55,000 bases of DNA, from positions 1 to 55,000 of the forward strand of contig JACVTC010000032.1 in NCBI GenBank assembly GCA_016946835.1, written 5' to 3'. Each line of letters starts with the position of its first letter. Within the stretch, counting starts at the first letter, position 1. Shown one piece after another: positions 20,375-33,241 of the stretch. The translations under genes were made by a program, and so were the position numbers. The notes beneath the pieces are model-generated. The model was not told the DNA's origin and did no database searches. It was given only the letters and a program-made list of their open reading frames with translations. This DNA is from Neocallimastix lanati (nom. inval.). Its lineage: Eukaryota; Neocallimastigomycota; Neocallimastigomycetes; Neocallimastigales; Neocallimastigaceae.

Positions 20375-22499
20375 CAATAAAGAAAGACTCCAAATATTTA
20401 AAAATAATAAACTAATTACTACCTTTTATACAAATGATGAAAACCTCTTTACTTTAAATACAAGCTCAATGAAAAATAAAGATTATAATATAAACAATGT
20501 CGATTTAAAATTATGGCATGCTAGATTAGGCCACTATTACAATCAAAATCATCAAAAATTTCTAGAAAACAACAACATTAAGGAAGAAAAGAATGATAAT
20601 ATAAATTGTGAAGATTGCAAAATAAGTAAACTCAAGAAAAAACCATTCAACAAAACAATCAACAAAAGTTCCTCACCATTACAAGTCGTTCATTCTGATA
20701 TCGTCGGACCACTAAAGCCTTCACCATCATTTAGTGGATACAAATGTTATATAACATTCATAGATGATTTCAGTAGAAAATGTTGGGTCTACTTACTGAA
20801 ACACAAATCTGAAGCAGTACAAAAATTTATTGAGTTTCATAAACTTATGAAAAATACTTGTAATTACAATATAAAAGAAGTAAGATCTGATAACGGTTTA
20901 GAATATAACAATTCTAATTTTATAAATTATCTTAAAAATAATGGAATTATATTCAATCATTCAACACCAGGTAATCCCCAACAAAATGGTCGCGCTGAAA
21001 GAATTAATCAAACATTAGATAACTGCGCGAAAACACTACTTAGTGCAGCTAAATTATCACCTATTTTATGGGATGAAGCTATTAAATGTGCATGTATATT
21101 GTATAATTTAAATCCGCATCAAGGAATTAATTTTAAAATCCCGAACGAGGTATTTTTTAATAAGAAAATTGATATATCTAAACTTAAAGTGTTTGGATGT
21201 AAAGTATTTTTCCTTAATAGATACAAACAAGGAAAATTTGAAAATAATACAAAACCAGGTATTTTCTTAGGATACTCATCAGATTCCCCAGGTTATCGTG
21301 TCCTCGACACTACTTCAAAAACAATAATTATAGTTCGTGACGCATACTTCAATGAAAGTACTCTAGGTTCACTTGGCACATCATTTTTTCATTCCTCAAA
21401 TCCTTTAGATAAACAAATTGAGGGGGAACAGGACTCACAACATGATTCACAACATCAATTTAGTCAATCTATTTATCATAATGAATTTGAAAGGAATGAA
21501 AACAAACCGAATAAAATTAATATTGAAGATAATATTGATTTAATGGATGAATACAATAATGAAAACATGTTAGACAATAATTCAGAAAACGAAATAATTA
21601 ATGAAGACATAATTAATGAAGACATAATTAATGAAAATAAAATTAATGAAGACATAATCAATGAAAATAAAATTAATGAAGACAAAATTAATGATGATAA
21701 AATCAATGAAGATAAAATTAACGAAAATCAAAAATTAGCTGAAAAACAAGAAGAAATACTCAAAAATTCAAATATTGAAGATAATATAAAAGTTTCATCA
21801 AACGAAAACCATGCCAAAATCCTACATGATAATAGTAAAAGTAATGAAAATAACACTATTATTAATAGAAATAACGATAATAACATAAAGGGTATAAAAA
21901 TCACAAAAAATGATTTTTTGAACAAAAATGTGAAAAAAAGTTTTATTAATAAAAATTTGAATAAAAATTTCAAAAATTTCAAATTTAAGAATAAATTAAA
22001 AATTTCAAACCTTAATAATTATAAAAATTTATCTAAATCAAACCTTAATAATTATGAAATTTTAGACCAGAAACTTATTGAGAATAGAATTGAAAGCAAT
22101 CATAAAAATCTGGCTAATATGAAGATGAATGAAAAATCAAATTTGGAAAATAATAAAATATATGATAATAATAAAATGAATGACTATAATTCAGAGAATG
22201 AATCTGAGGACAGTTTTAGTGATCTGGAACCTTTAGATAAAAGAAAACTAAGAAAGAACAAAGAAAAGAACTTTAAATTTAATATTAAAAGAAATAATAA
22301 AATTTTCGATAAACTAGTAAACAAAAATGATAAAATTGATAACGAAAAAACAAAAAACTATCGAAAAAGAAAAAGAAAAAATTATCAATTGAATGAAGAA
22401 AGAAAAATAAATCAAATAAACCATTTTTTGAAAGGAAAACAGACTCAGATGAAAACGAAAGACGCAAGAGAAATAGAGTCAATAACATTAATACATTAA
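20340..22499 (+). CDS. pol: Integrase part of copia element
   Basis: This is the +1 continuation of the gag-protease frame. Numbering from the first ATG at 20361, the HHCC finger starts at WHARLGHY. The catalytic triad is D113 (HSDIVGP), D177 (RSDNGLEY) and E213 (NGRAERINQ), with 35 residues between the last two. The C-terminal half is a long low-complexity linker rich in Asn, Lys and Glu, including about eight tandem INEDx/INENx units encoded near 21595-21735. The frame ends at 22499. The true continuation to RT (NTLIPKNYEEAM) is one frame back, and the switch falls in A/T-rich linker between about 22395 and 22440. Confidence 0.85.
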   Translation, partial: KKGFKLVMDMHNNKERLQIFKNNKLITTFYTNDENLFTLNTSSMKNKDYNINNVDLKLWHARLGHYYNQNHQKFLENNNIKEEKNDNINCEDCKISKLKKKPFNKTINKSSSPLQVVHSDIVGPLKPSPSFSGYKCYITFIDDFSRKCWVYLLKHKSEAVQKFIEFHKLMKNTCNYNIKEVRSDNGLEYNNSNFINYLKNNGIIFNHSTPGNPQQNGRAERINQTLDNCAKTLLSAAKLSPILWDEAIKCACILYNLNPHQGINFKIPNEVFFNKKIDISKLKVFGCKVFFLNRYKQGKFENNTKPGIFLGYSSDSPGYRVLDTTSKTIIIVRDAYFNESTLGSLGTSFFHSSNPLDKQIEGEQDSQHDSQHQFSQSIYHNEFERNENKPNKINIEDNIDLMDEYNNENMLDNNSENEIINEDIINEDIINENKINEDIINENKINEDKINDDKINEDKINENQKLAEKQEEILKNSNIEDNIKVSSNENHAKILHDNSKSNENNTIINRNNDNNIKGIKITKNDFLNKNVKKSFINKNLNKNFKNFKFKNKLKISNLNNYKNLSKSNLNNYEILDQKLIENRIESNHKNLANMKMNEKSNLENNKIYDNNKMNDYNSENESEDSFSDLEPLDKRKLRKNKEKNFKFNIKRNNKIFDKLVNKNDKIDNEKTKNYRKRKRKNYQLNEERKINQINHFLKGKQTQMKTKDAREIESITLIH

Positions 22500-23794
22500 T
22501 TCCCAAGAATTATGAAGAAGCTATGAATTCAGAAAATGCGGACAAATGGAAAGACGCAATTAACAAAGAATTACAAAATTTATATGGAAATAATGTAATG
22601 AAAATTGTTGAAAATAAAAATATCCCAAAAGGCATTAAGCCACTCGACGTTAAATGGGTTTTTACCATAAAAGATAATGGTATATATAAAGCTAGATTGG
22701 TCGTCAAAGGTTTTCGACAAATTAAAGGAGTTGATTATAACTGCACCTATTCTCCTACAATAGAAATGGATAGTTTTAGATTAACTATTGCTATTGCATC
22801 TATATATAAATGGGATTTAAGACAAATCAATATTAAAGCTGCATATTTGAACGCTAAATTAGATGAGAAAATTTATGTACAAATTCCAATCGGTGATAAA
22901 AATTTCAATTGTGGAAAATCAGGATTATTACGAAAGGCTCTCTATGGACTCAAACAAGGTGGAAGACAATGGTTTTACGAAATCTCCGGTTTTCTTAAGA
23001 AAATTGGGTTAATTCAATATAATACAGATAGTTGTTTATTTGGTAAATATAAAAATAATAAATTATGCTTATTACTAACACTCTATGTTGATGATATACT
23101 AATTGCAGGAGAGAATAAAGAAATTACCAAAGTTGTTTCAAAGATAAAACGTAAATACAAAGTCTCCACAGATAAATCAGCAAACAAAATTATTGGAATC
23201 AATATAGTTAAAACAAATAAAGGCTACAAAATTAATCAAAAGGATTATATTGAAAAAATGTTAACTAACTACAACATAAACAATACTAAAATAACTAGAA
23301 TACCATGTATTAATGCAAAATTAGAAGATAGAGAAAACTCTGAGAAAATTAACAAAACTGATTATAAAAGATTGATTGGATCTCTATTATATGTATCAAC
23401 AAAAACAAGACCTGACATAGCATTTGCAGTAAATCAAGCTTCAAGATTTTCTGAGAATCCAACAAAAGCTTATTTGAATGCAGGTATACAAATACTAAAA
23501 TATCTTAAAAGTACCAAGGACTATTCAATTCATTATAACGGAAAGAAAATTTTAAGAGCTTATTGTGATGCAGATTTCGCTGGTGATGAGGTTAAAAGAA
23601 GATCCACTTCAGGATATATTTTTGTATTAGGAAATAGCCCAATATCATGGAAATCAATTACACAGAAAAATATAGCCTTATCAACTACAGAAGCCGAATA
23701 CTCAAGCTTAATAGAATGTACCAAACAAGCTATATGGATAAGAAGATTAGTTAATGAAATATTTAACAAAAACATTAGAATAATATTAGAATAG
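22425..23794 (+). CDS. pol: Reverse transcriptase-RNase H part of copia element
   Basis: The frame reads through the linker into IPKNYEEAMNSENADKWKDA, the usual copia RT entry, with the first ATG at 22523. The RT core has KPLDVKWVFTIKD, QINIKAAYLNA and LYGLKQGGRQW, with the catalytic YVDD at 188-191 numbering from 22523. RNase H follows with YCDADFAGD and ALSTTEAEYSSL. The frame ends early at 23794 because of an 11-bp tandem duplication, and the last RNase H portion is in another frame. It would copy the element RNA into DNA if complete. Confidence 0.85.
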
Positions 23795-24009
23795 ATAATA
23801 AACCATGTAAGGATACAGCTGAAAATGAAAACCAAAAGGGACGATGCAAATATATGGATATAAAATACAAATATGTTCAAGATGAAATTATGAAAAATGA
23901 AATTAAATTAACACTCATTGGTTCTAACTCAATGATGGCAGATCCATTAACCAAAAGTATTTCTGGACCCAAGCTTAAATATTTCTCAGACTTCATCATG
24001 GAAATGTAG
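23788..24009 (+). pseudogene. Displaced C-terminus of copia RNase H
   Basis: After the duplication ATTAGAATAAT/ATTAGAATA (about 23772-23792), a second frame gives IDNKPCKDTAENENQKGR, then KYMDIKYKYVQDEI and MADPLTKSISGPK, the standard end of copia RNase H. It stops at TAG 24007-24009, just before the purine tract GTAGGGGGAA (24021-24030). Confidence 0.8.
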
Positions 24010-24030
24010 AAAATGCCAATGTAGGGGGAA

Positions 24031-24310
24031 TGTTAAATATCACAGTTATGTGTTTAATTACATTGTACATTATACTACATTATTAAGTGTAAAATATTTC
24101 TTTTATTCGATAATATAATGCAGTGTAACGTTAAATGTTACCAATAATGTTAGACTAGAAAATAAATATTAATAACATGTAATAACATATTCTTAAATGA
24201 ATAAGGTCTTTCTAAATGTAAAAGCAATAAATAAATAAATAAATAAATAAATAAACACATAATAAAATATAAATATCATTTCTGAATTTATTTAAGTGTT
24301 ATATTTAACA
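24031..24310 (+). repeat. 3' LTR of copia element
   Basis: The 280-bp segment starts TGTTAAATATCAC and ends ATATTTAACA, giving imperfect inverted termini with TG...CA ends. It follows a purine tract. It contains an AAAT tetranucleotide run near 24230-24256. No second copy is present in the window. Confidence 0.75.
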
Positions 24311-24543
24311 ATTTTAAATTTATTTATTTATTTATTATTTCAAAAACTCAATAATTTATTAATTTATTAATTTATTTATTTATTTATTTTAATTATTATT
24401 TTTTTTTTTTTTTTGTTATATTTTTGATTATTTTCAATATTCATTTCTTTAAATAAATATAATTTATTTTCTTTTCTTTTATATATATATATATATATAT
24501 ATATTATTTTTATTTTTTAATAGATAATCAATTTATATAACTA
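24311..24543. repeat. AT-rich spacer with ATTT and TA repeats
   Basis: TTTA tetranucleotide runs and a (TA)n run (24481-24504) separate the copia LTR from the FHIP-like gene end. I see no gene here. Confidence 0.6.
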
Positions 24544-27102
24544 TTAATAATTTTCAAAAATTTCAGATTTAAGTTGTATTTCAAAGATAGCAACGGTAAC
24601 TTCCTTTATGAATTCTAACATAAATCTTGAATTTCTGTTGAAATCACTAATAATAATTTGATGTTGTTCTTGATATACTGATTCATTTTCCAAAGAATTT
24701 AATTTTAAAAGTTCTTTTTGATATTTATTTAATAATTCTTTACGTTGTTCAATAATATCAGTGAATATGGTATAAAGTGAATCCTTATTATTATTATCTA
24801 ATATGTCACGATCAACTAAATAAATAAATAAATATGTTTCAGGGGCAATTAATAACTGAGTAATAGTATCAGTGAGTGCTAAATTAAAATCTGGCGAATT
24901 ATTAAAGAAAGATTTTAATAAAATAAAAAGTTGTGAAAATATTTTTTCTTGATCTAAAAGTTCAATTGCTTTTATTTGATTAGGTTCTTCAATAATTGGG
25001 TGAATTATATTTTCTGGATAATATTTATTTAAATCATTGAAGTTTAATCCTGAAAGCTGAATATTTGAATTCGTATTAACATCAAAAATATATTCTTTAC
25101 ATTGATTATTTATACCAGCTGCTTCACTACCAAAATCATTTTTTATGCTATTATATAATTTAATATAACGATTAACTTCATCTCTTAATGATTGACTATC
25201 TTTATATGAGAAATTTTCATTAACTTCCTCTATTTCATTATCATTTTTTTTAAAACAATTTTTATTTTCCTAAAAATATATATATTTCATTATGAATTAT
25301 ATATTTTTATATAAATTAAAAGTAATTATAATTTTGATAATATATTATATATTATATTATTAAAAAAAAAAAAATTTTTTTATACATAATAAGTATATTT
25401 ATATTTTATATACATTATCAATAAAAAAATTTAATAAATATAATCTAATAATAAAAATAATAAACTTACATTATTTGTTATAGCTACTTCAGAATTTGGG
25501 TTAAAGTTAGTTAAATTATCAATATTGCTATCGTTTTCAATTGATAAATTTTGTGAATTATCTGAATTAACTTTAGCACGAATATTCGGAATTAAATAAT
25601 ATATAGAATATCGATAGTGTTGTTTTAATAAACATGAAATAATTAACATATTTACCGTAGCTAGTGATGTATTACGTTCGTTTGATATAATATGATCCAT
25701 AATTAAATTAAATAAATTAGTTTCCTTATCTGATATATCATTCTTTAAAAATTTAAAGTTGTCAAACATAAATGTAACAAAACATGATGAAAAGTCAATG
25801 CACTGAATTTTAGAAAGCATATAATATAAATATATTGAAACTATTTCTAAGTTTTCTGAAGTTCTATAACATTTTATATATTTATTAATAAAAATTTTTT
25901 TTAAAAATCTTTCATTTAAATTAGACATAATTTCATTTCTGATAGAATGCATAGAACAACATATTATAATATTTTCTATTAAAGAAAAGAGTGTTGTAAA
26001 TTGATAAATATATTTATTATTTTCATTGATTTCACTCAAATCCATTGGTAATTCGTTGAATAGCATACATAAATTATCGACAAGTTGTTCTGGAAATTGT
26101 GTAAAAATAATGTAATCAGAAAATATTTTAAATGGATGAACAAATAAATACTTCATTGAAGTTCTTGCCATCTCACCTACTTGACCATAATTAAAAATAA
26201 ATTGTTTTAAATATTCAAATAATATGCATTCATAATTTCCCGAATCTTCATAAATAAAAATATTTAACAATTGAGGATGAATATTAATTTTTTGACAAAT
26301 ATTAAATAATAAATCTATAATTATAAATTAAAAATGAAGATTATATATTAATACAAAATTAAAATATTAATAGTAAAATTAAATTGTTGAATTTACAATT
26401 AAATTTGAAATTAAATATTTATTCAATATTATAATAATTTATTTTGTTCATATATTATGAATTACCAATTATAAATTTTTCATATTTTTGAGTAATATTA
26501 TTATGACAATAGCAATATTTTAATAACTTTAATAAAGGCTTATATACATCTTTCTTTGTTAAGAAATTTTCATTCATCAGACTACATAAATTTGAATAAA
26601 AATCGATAGTTACATATATGAGACCATTTGGTGGTATTTTTTTTATTGAAGAATCAACTAATTGACGAAGACATTCCTTACTTAGGAAATATTCCATACA
26701 TTCACCACAATTTGCTAAATTATTTGGTAAATTTCTATCTTCACTAATTAGCATTTGAATCATTCTACTCATATGACATGGAATACAAGTATCTTGAACA
26801 TCTAAATCTTTACTCATAGGTCCACATGCTGATACAATATTTGTCCACAGCTATCAAAATATTATTATAATTATTATTATTATTATTATTATTATTATGG
26901 TAAATTGTAAAAATTATTTTAATTTATATTTTATTTTATCTTCAAAATATAATTATAAGATTTTTTAAATAGAATTACATACATTTCTAAAGTTTATAAC
27001 TTTTTTTTTACGTTTGGCATTAGAGTAGTGATTCCTTATATTTTGTGAATTAAATAATTTATCGATACTTAGAGTATTACTTCTTAATTTATCTGTACTC
27101 AT
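24544..27102 (-). CDS. FHIP/FAM160 (RAI16-like) family protein, four exons
   Basis: Exons on the minus strand are 27102-26983, 26850-26466, 26314-25470 and 25269-24544. Donors are GTATGT, GTAATT and GTAAGT, and acceptors end in TAG. They join in frame to 692 codons including TAA. I read the fourth exon directly, because it lacks a usable ATG. FHIP proteins bind Hook and FTS and link vesicles to dynein on microtubules. Support comes from FNYGQVGEMAR (about 209-219), which fits the family's 'HREG-VGD-AR' segment, and from NSPDFNLALTD (about 575), which fits its 'NLALTG' segment. The protein is otherwise a helical, Leu/Ile-rich repeat-type protein, 691 aa against a usual 700-1000. The family is named from memory of motifs. 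The gene structure itself is firm. Confidence 0.72.
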
Positions 27103-27242
27103 GTTAAAAATCTTTTAATAAAAATTATTATTTAAAAAAATAATAACGAATATTGTTAGGATATAAGTTTTATTAAATTTATTTAAATAATTTTATTAAA
27201 TGAAGAATTTTAATACAATGGATTTACAATTACGAAAAAAAA

Positions 27243-27282
<40 letters not shown>

Positions 27283-27492
27283 TTTTAATTAATAAAAAGA
27301 TTTTATTATAAATAATTCACTTAAAAATACTTTTAAATTTATACAATGAATTAAATATTAATTTCTATTATTTTACTATTATTATTTTATCATAATTTTA
27401 CCTGAAAATTGAATAACAAGTTTAAGAATTTAGTATTATAATTTATTCAATATTTACTATATTATTAATTAAATTATCTTATTAATTTAAAT

Positions 27493-27538
<46 letters not shown>

Positions 27539-27689
27539 CTTTTTTGTTTAATATAAAACTTAAAAAAAGATTTATTATTTGTATTTTTATATTTAAAAAA
27601 ATAAACAAAATAATTCTTTTAATTAGGAATAAAAAATTGGGATTTAATCTTAAATTATATAAATTTTTTATTTATTACTCTTTTTTGTA

Positions 27690-27975
27690 ATTTTATATTT
27701 TATTTCTATTGTATTTTCTTTTTTTTTATTTTTTATTTTATATTTTATTTCTATTGTATTTTCTTTTTTTTTATTTTTTATTTTATATTTTATTTCTATT
27801 GTATTTTCTTTTTTTTTTTATTTTTTATTTTATATTTTATTTCTATTGTATTTTCTTTTTTTTTATTTTTTATTTTATATTTTATTTCTATTGTATTTTC
27901 TTTTTTTTTTATTTTTTATTTTATATTTTATTTCTATTGTATTTTCTTTTTTTTTTTTTTTTTTTTTATTTTATA
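27690..27975. repeat. T-rich tandem repeat, about 45-bp unit
   Basis: A unit made of TTTTATATTTTATTTCTATT followed by GTATTTTCTTTTTTTT repeats about six times with small changes in T-run length. The open frames across it are repeat artefacts. Confidence 0.8.
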
Positions 27976-29817
27976 TTTTATATTATACTTTATTATTATT
28001 TTTTTTTATTTATTATTATTATTTTCTTTTTATATTCTTTTTATTATCTATTTTATTTTCTATTTTCTGTTATATCATCAGTTTAATTTTTTATTATAAA
28101 TATTTTTTTTTAGGTTTAAATTTTTAATTTTATTTTTAATTTTATTTTCATTGCATATTTAAAATTTTTAAATAATGTAGTATAAATATATGGTAATTAT
28201 ATTTATGAAATGTTTTTAATTCAAGTATTGGTACGAAATTTTTAATTTTTATAATTATAAATATAACAGAGCAATTTGATAATTTGAATATAAGCTGTAA
28301 ATAAAATGAAAAAATTAAATAAATAAATATAATAAAAAAAATAATTAATAAAATATATTTTCATTTATAATTATGAATTATTAATATTAATTATAATTAT
28401 AAATAAATGTTTTAACAATTAGTGTAATGTAATATGTTACACTATGAAAAAAATTTTAACCAAATATGGGTACTATAAAAATATATAATTTTTGATCTAA
28501 ATTTTTTAAATATTTATAAAATAATAAATTAAAAAAAAAATTTTTTTATAAATACATAATACATATATAATCAGTATTATACCATTAATTAATATAAAAT
28601 AATTTTATGGAACTTTTGGTCCTATATTATTATCTAATGTTATAATAAAATTGATTGACATTTTTGTAAATTGAATAAAAAATTATAAATTACTCTGATC
28701 AATTCTATTATAAATAAGTAATAAATAAAGATCTCGTATATTTTTATTCCAATTTGATTTTTTCAAAAAGAAAAAAAAAAATACTAATAAAATTTATATT
28801 TTTCATGTACCTCATATTAAATACTAATTTATTAAATGAATTATTATTTTATAAAACTAATTTTATTTTATTTATTTTTTTTTTATTTTATTTTCAATTA
28901 ATTATTTATATAACAAATATTTGTATCTTAAAATTGGATTATTAACAAATAATGTTAAGGTTATTAGAAAAATTAATTTATTTAATAATCTTATTTTTTA
29001 TATTTATTAAAAGATTAACAAATATTAAAAAAAAAATAATAATAATAATGATTATAAACTATCATATTCATTATAAACTTTTCAACATTAAATAGTATCT
29101 ATATATTTAATATTATTTAATATTAGGATATAATATTTAAAAATTATTATAATATTATTTTTTTAAAGTAATTTTAAATTTTAGAAATTTTGCTTATAAT
29201 ATATTTTTCCAGTTAATAAATCAAACACAATTCTCTAAACTTTTTAAAATAAATAGTAAAATTTATACAAATTAGTCGATGAAAATTTTATATTATTAAA
29301 AATAAGAAATATAGTGTGAATTTTTTGACATAGCACAAAACAAATATGCTAATTATTAATGAAAATATAATTTACTATTATTATTTATTATTAAAAGGAT
29401 TAAATTGCAAAAGTTGTAATTAATACTAAAACAAAACCCCCCAAAAATATATCCATAAAATAATAATGAATTTATTGTTAATAATATTTATAAAGAATTT
29501 AAAAACTTTAATAATAAAATATCCATAATTCATAAAAAAAAAAAGGTAATAAAAAAAGAAAAGAGAAAGAAAAAAAAAATGGAATGAAAGAAGAAGGAAT
29601 ATACGATATATCAATAAAAAGATATTAAAATATATTTTTATAAAGGTATCTACATAAATTTGATTGAAAGAATTAATGATATATTATTATTAGAAGCTAA
29701 TATATAGAAATATTATTTAAAATAGCAATTATTATTAATTTATATATTAATCATATTACTTTTTATAAATAACATATTTTTTTTATCAATAATAAAATGA
29801 TTTTTACCAATATGGTT

Positions 29818-29892
29818 ATAATAAATAAATAAATAGATAGATAAATAGATAAATAGATAAATAAATGAATAGATAAATAAATAAATAGATCA
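29818..29892. repeat. AAAT/GATA tetranucleotide microsatellite
   Basis: Interspersed AAAT and AGAT units form a short microsatellite in intergenic DNA. Confidence 0.7.
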
Positions 29893-31296
29893 AAAGGTAC
29901 CGGAAAATCTTATTTAAAATTTTAACGAAAAAAATCCCCATTTTTTAATATAATAATAAAAGAAATTATATAAATAATACGTAAATTATAATATATACAA
30001 ATTTTATAGTATATTTTTTCGTCTTTTTAATATTACTAGTACGTTAATTTTTATTGTATTTTTTTTTATATTTTCCTTTTTGCTACGGATAAAAACTATT
30101 GTAGTATTATGATATATTATTCTATATCATGATTGGATAATTATCAGCCCAATAGAGTTTATGTAGATGATTTTTTTTTTAATTGTTATAAAAAAATATA
30201 TATATAATTGATTAAAATAATATTTAATTTATAACATAAAATATTTAGTATTTATTAATAATTATTTCTATTTTATATGCAAACTTTGCTATTATTAATT
30301 GTTTTATTTTATAAATAAAAAAAAATAACATAAAAAAAATATATATATATATATATATAAAATTTCGTTATGATATTATTTATATAGTTTATAGTGCTAA
30401 TGTATGTAATAAATGATAATAAATGGCATTATTAATTATGAATACTATAAGTTTATTGAATCTTTTTTTTTTTTTTAATCTTTAATTATTTTAATTGTTT
30501 TGAAATATATTATAATATATTATAATATATTATTAAATATATTACACAATATATTTTTAAAAATTTTAATTATTTTTTATTCATTTACAACTTAATTTGA
30601 CTTACTCTTAACCTATTACTATTAATTGTATTTGATTTTAATTTTAACCAAAATAAAATATTTTTTTTTTTCTTTTTTGCGAAGTTATTTAAAGAAAATA
30701 AATTGGTTTCATAAAATAGTAGATATTATAAATAATAAAAAGTAAAAGAGCTAGAATAAAATATACTAAAAAAATAATAATAATAAAAAAAATATCACAG
30801 TTCTATTTTATGATAAATTAATATTATAATTATTTATTAATAGAAAAATATAAATCAGTAATTAATACAAGAAAAATTTATAAATATTCTAATAACTCAT
30901 ATATATATTTTTTTTTAATTGTTATTTAATAAAAAGGTAAATCTCTATTACTTTTTTATTTATATAAGTTGGCAAAATTTTGATATTATTATATAAAATA
31001 TTTTTAAATATTGGTAAATTTTAAAATTAAAGTATGAATGAATAATATAGATGTCAGTTCATCTTTTAACATAATTTTATTTATTTAATTATTACATCGA
31101 AATAAAATAGAATAATACAAAATATATCAATAATAATATTTATTTCTTCTTTTTTTTTTTTTTTTCTTTAAATAAAAATAATAATAATAATAAGACAATA
31201 AAATTTTAAATATGAAAATAATTTAAGTAATATTAATATATATTATTATAAAATAATTTCTATCATATAATTAACGAATAATAAATAATAATAGAA

Positions 31297-32807
31297 ATGG
31301 GTTTATTCGATCGTGTAAGAAAACTTAGAGAAAGTTTGGATCTTCCATGTCCAGGAAGTTTTGAAGCCTTACACAGAGAAGCCAAAAGTATGTATATTCA
31401 TTATATATACTTTAAAAGATTAAAATATTTAAAAATAATATTCCAATTATTAATATATAAATTTATTTTATATTATTTTAAATTTATAAAAAAAAAAATT
31501 ATAATTTTAAAATTAAAAAGGTGTTCTTGCTTCACCTCAGTATTTATTTGAAGGAGCAAAAATAGAATTACAATCAAATTTATCACCAAACTTCCAAGTT
31601 ACACATTTGATGAATTTTGCTTCTCAAGCTAATCCAAATCAATATATTTTCGGTGCTGTTTATGCTGGTGCTAGAGTAAATAAAAATTATATAATTAAAA
31701 AAAAGAATAAATAAAACAGAACTAAATAAATATATATTCAAATTAACAAAAGAAAAATATTAAATTAACTTTTTTATTCAAAATTTATAATATTATTATA
31801 ATCATTTAAAAATTTTAATATATATGATTATTTTTCAAATAATTTAAAATATATATTATGTTCTTTTTTAATATATATATATTTTTTATTTTTATTTTAC
31901 TTTTACTTTTTATAACAAATTTATAGTCCTTACTTCAAGGTCAAATTGATACTGATGGTAGTTTATTTGCAAGAGCTCATTATAATTGGAAAAATCCACC
32001 ACCACCACCAATGTTTACTGATGTCTATGAACAAGCTGAATATATGTCTCGTCCACAACCACAAAGTACAACTAAATTCGTTGCTCAACTTTCAACAGAT
32101 GATGGAAATTCAGTTATTAATTTAGAACATGAACATATTGGTAAAGATTATGCAGTTAATGTTAAATTATTCAATCCAAATATCGTTGATAATCCACCAA
32201 AATATGCTGAACCAATTCCAGATAATAAGCATTTATTTGGTAACAGTAAAAATACTTCAACAACTGGTATTTTCATCGCATCTTTCCTTAAATCTATTAA
32301 TAAGAATTTAACTCTTGGTGCTGAATATCTTCTTCAAAAGCAAACTCCTGAAATGGAAGAATCGAATATTTCATTTGTTGCTAGATATGCTGGTAGATTC
32401 AATGAACACTTTGCTAGAATGAGTGAATCTGTAAAAGCATACCCACCTCGTCCAAATATTCCACAACCACCACCATTTATTCCAAAATATGTCCTTACAG
32501 CTACTTATCAACCAGCCAATGGTGTTTTCAATGCCTCATACTACTATAAATTAAATCATAGATTAGAAATGGCAACAGAATTACAAGCATTAGTTGGTCC
32601 AAGAAAAGAAGCTTTGTGTACAGCTGGTTTTAAATTAGACACTCACTATGCTACTATAAGAGGTATTGTTGACTCTAAGGGTAAGATTGGTACTGTTTTA
32701 GAAGAAAGATTAGCTCCAGGTTTTGCCTTTACTGTAGGTTTTATAATAATAATAATAATTATTATAATTATAATTATCAAAGATTTTAAATATATATATA
32801 TATAATG

Positions 32808-32843
<36 letters not shown>

Positions 32844-32972
32844 AAAATTAATATTTTTATTTATTAATATTTATAATTTTTATTTGTATAATAGTTATCA
32901 GGTGAAATGGATTATTCTAAAGGTCAAGGAGGTGTTGGAAAGCTTGGTTTCGGATTTTCATTGGAAGCATAG
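31297..32972 (+). CDS. TOM40: TOM40, mitochondrial/hydrogenosomal outer-membrane import channel
   Basis: Exons are 31297-31387, 31521-31675, 31927-32733 and 32895-32972. Introns of 133, 251 and 161 bp have GTATGT, GTAAAT and GTAGGT donors and AG acceptors. They join to 376 codons plus TAG, a normal Tom40 length. The N-terminus has PCPGSFEALHREAKS, the family signature, followed by ASPQYLFEGAKIELQ and QGQIDTDGSLFARAHYNW. The body alternates polar and hydrophobic residues, as expected for a beta barrel. It ends with GGVGKLGFGFSLEA, matching the C-terminal sorting strand. Tom40 forms the pore through which precursor proteins cross the outer membrane. In an anaerobic fungus this would serve hydrogenosomes (inference). 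The ATG at 31297 is the only good start. Confidence 0.93.
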
Positions 32973-33111
32973 ATATTTCATATTATTTTTTTTTTTTATT
33001 TTATTTATATTTTTATCATTATAATTTTTTTTACCTACCTTTTCCATTTTTTTTTTTTTTTTTAATTTTTATAGTTATAATATAATATTAAAATAAAGTT
33101 GTTTTTTTTTT

Positions 33112-33161
<50 letters not shown>

Positions 33162-33195
33162 AAAGTAAATGAATATAGAAAAATATCTCAAAAAT

Positions 33196-33235
<40 letters not shown>
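32973..33235. repeat. TOM40 3' flank with poly(T) and poly(A) tracts
   Basis: T-rich sequence including AATAAAG (about 33093) is followed by long A runs at 33115-33159 and 33200-33230. There is no gene. Confidence 0.6.

Positions 33236-33241
<6 letters not shown>

Larger units (their letters stand above)
19056..24310 (+). mobile_element. Ty1/copia retrotransposon, 5' end interrupted
   Basis: Gag, protease, integrase, RT and RNase H occur in that order, with integrase before RT, which defines Ty1/copia (Pseudoviridae) elements. A 3' LTR is present at 24031-24310. The gag N-terminus and 5' LTR are missing: the frame is cut at 19058 by the nested block of gypsy A, solo-LTR-like element and gypsy B. 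The visible DNA left of that block (1-323) does not contain the LTR. The coding region is broken by three frame changes. It is the oldest layer of the nest. Confidence 0.88.
27103..31296. other. Long AT-rich intergenic region between divergent genes
   Basis: About 4.2 kb separates the start codons of the FHIP-like gene (minus) and TOM40 (plus). It must hold both promoters. I can see only simple repeats, A/T runs and short spurious frames, with no tRNA, no conserved box and no convincing coding segment. Confidence 0.6.

Noticed and set aside
27709-28127. Phe/Tyr/Leu-rich frames on the plus strand
   Set aside because: They result from a stop-free T-rich tandem repeat. There is no start context and no domain.
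32734-32805. Extension of TOM40 exon 3 into an Ile-rich tail
   Set aside because: The Ile run comes from ATA/ATT repeats after a GTAGGT donor. Splicing to 32895 restores the conserved C-terminal beta-strand.
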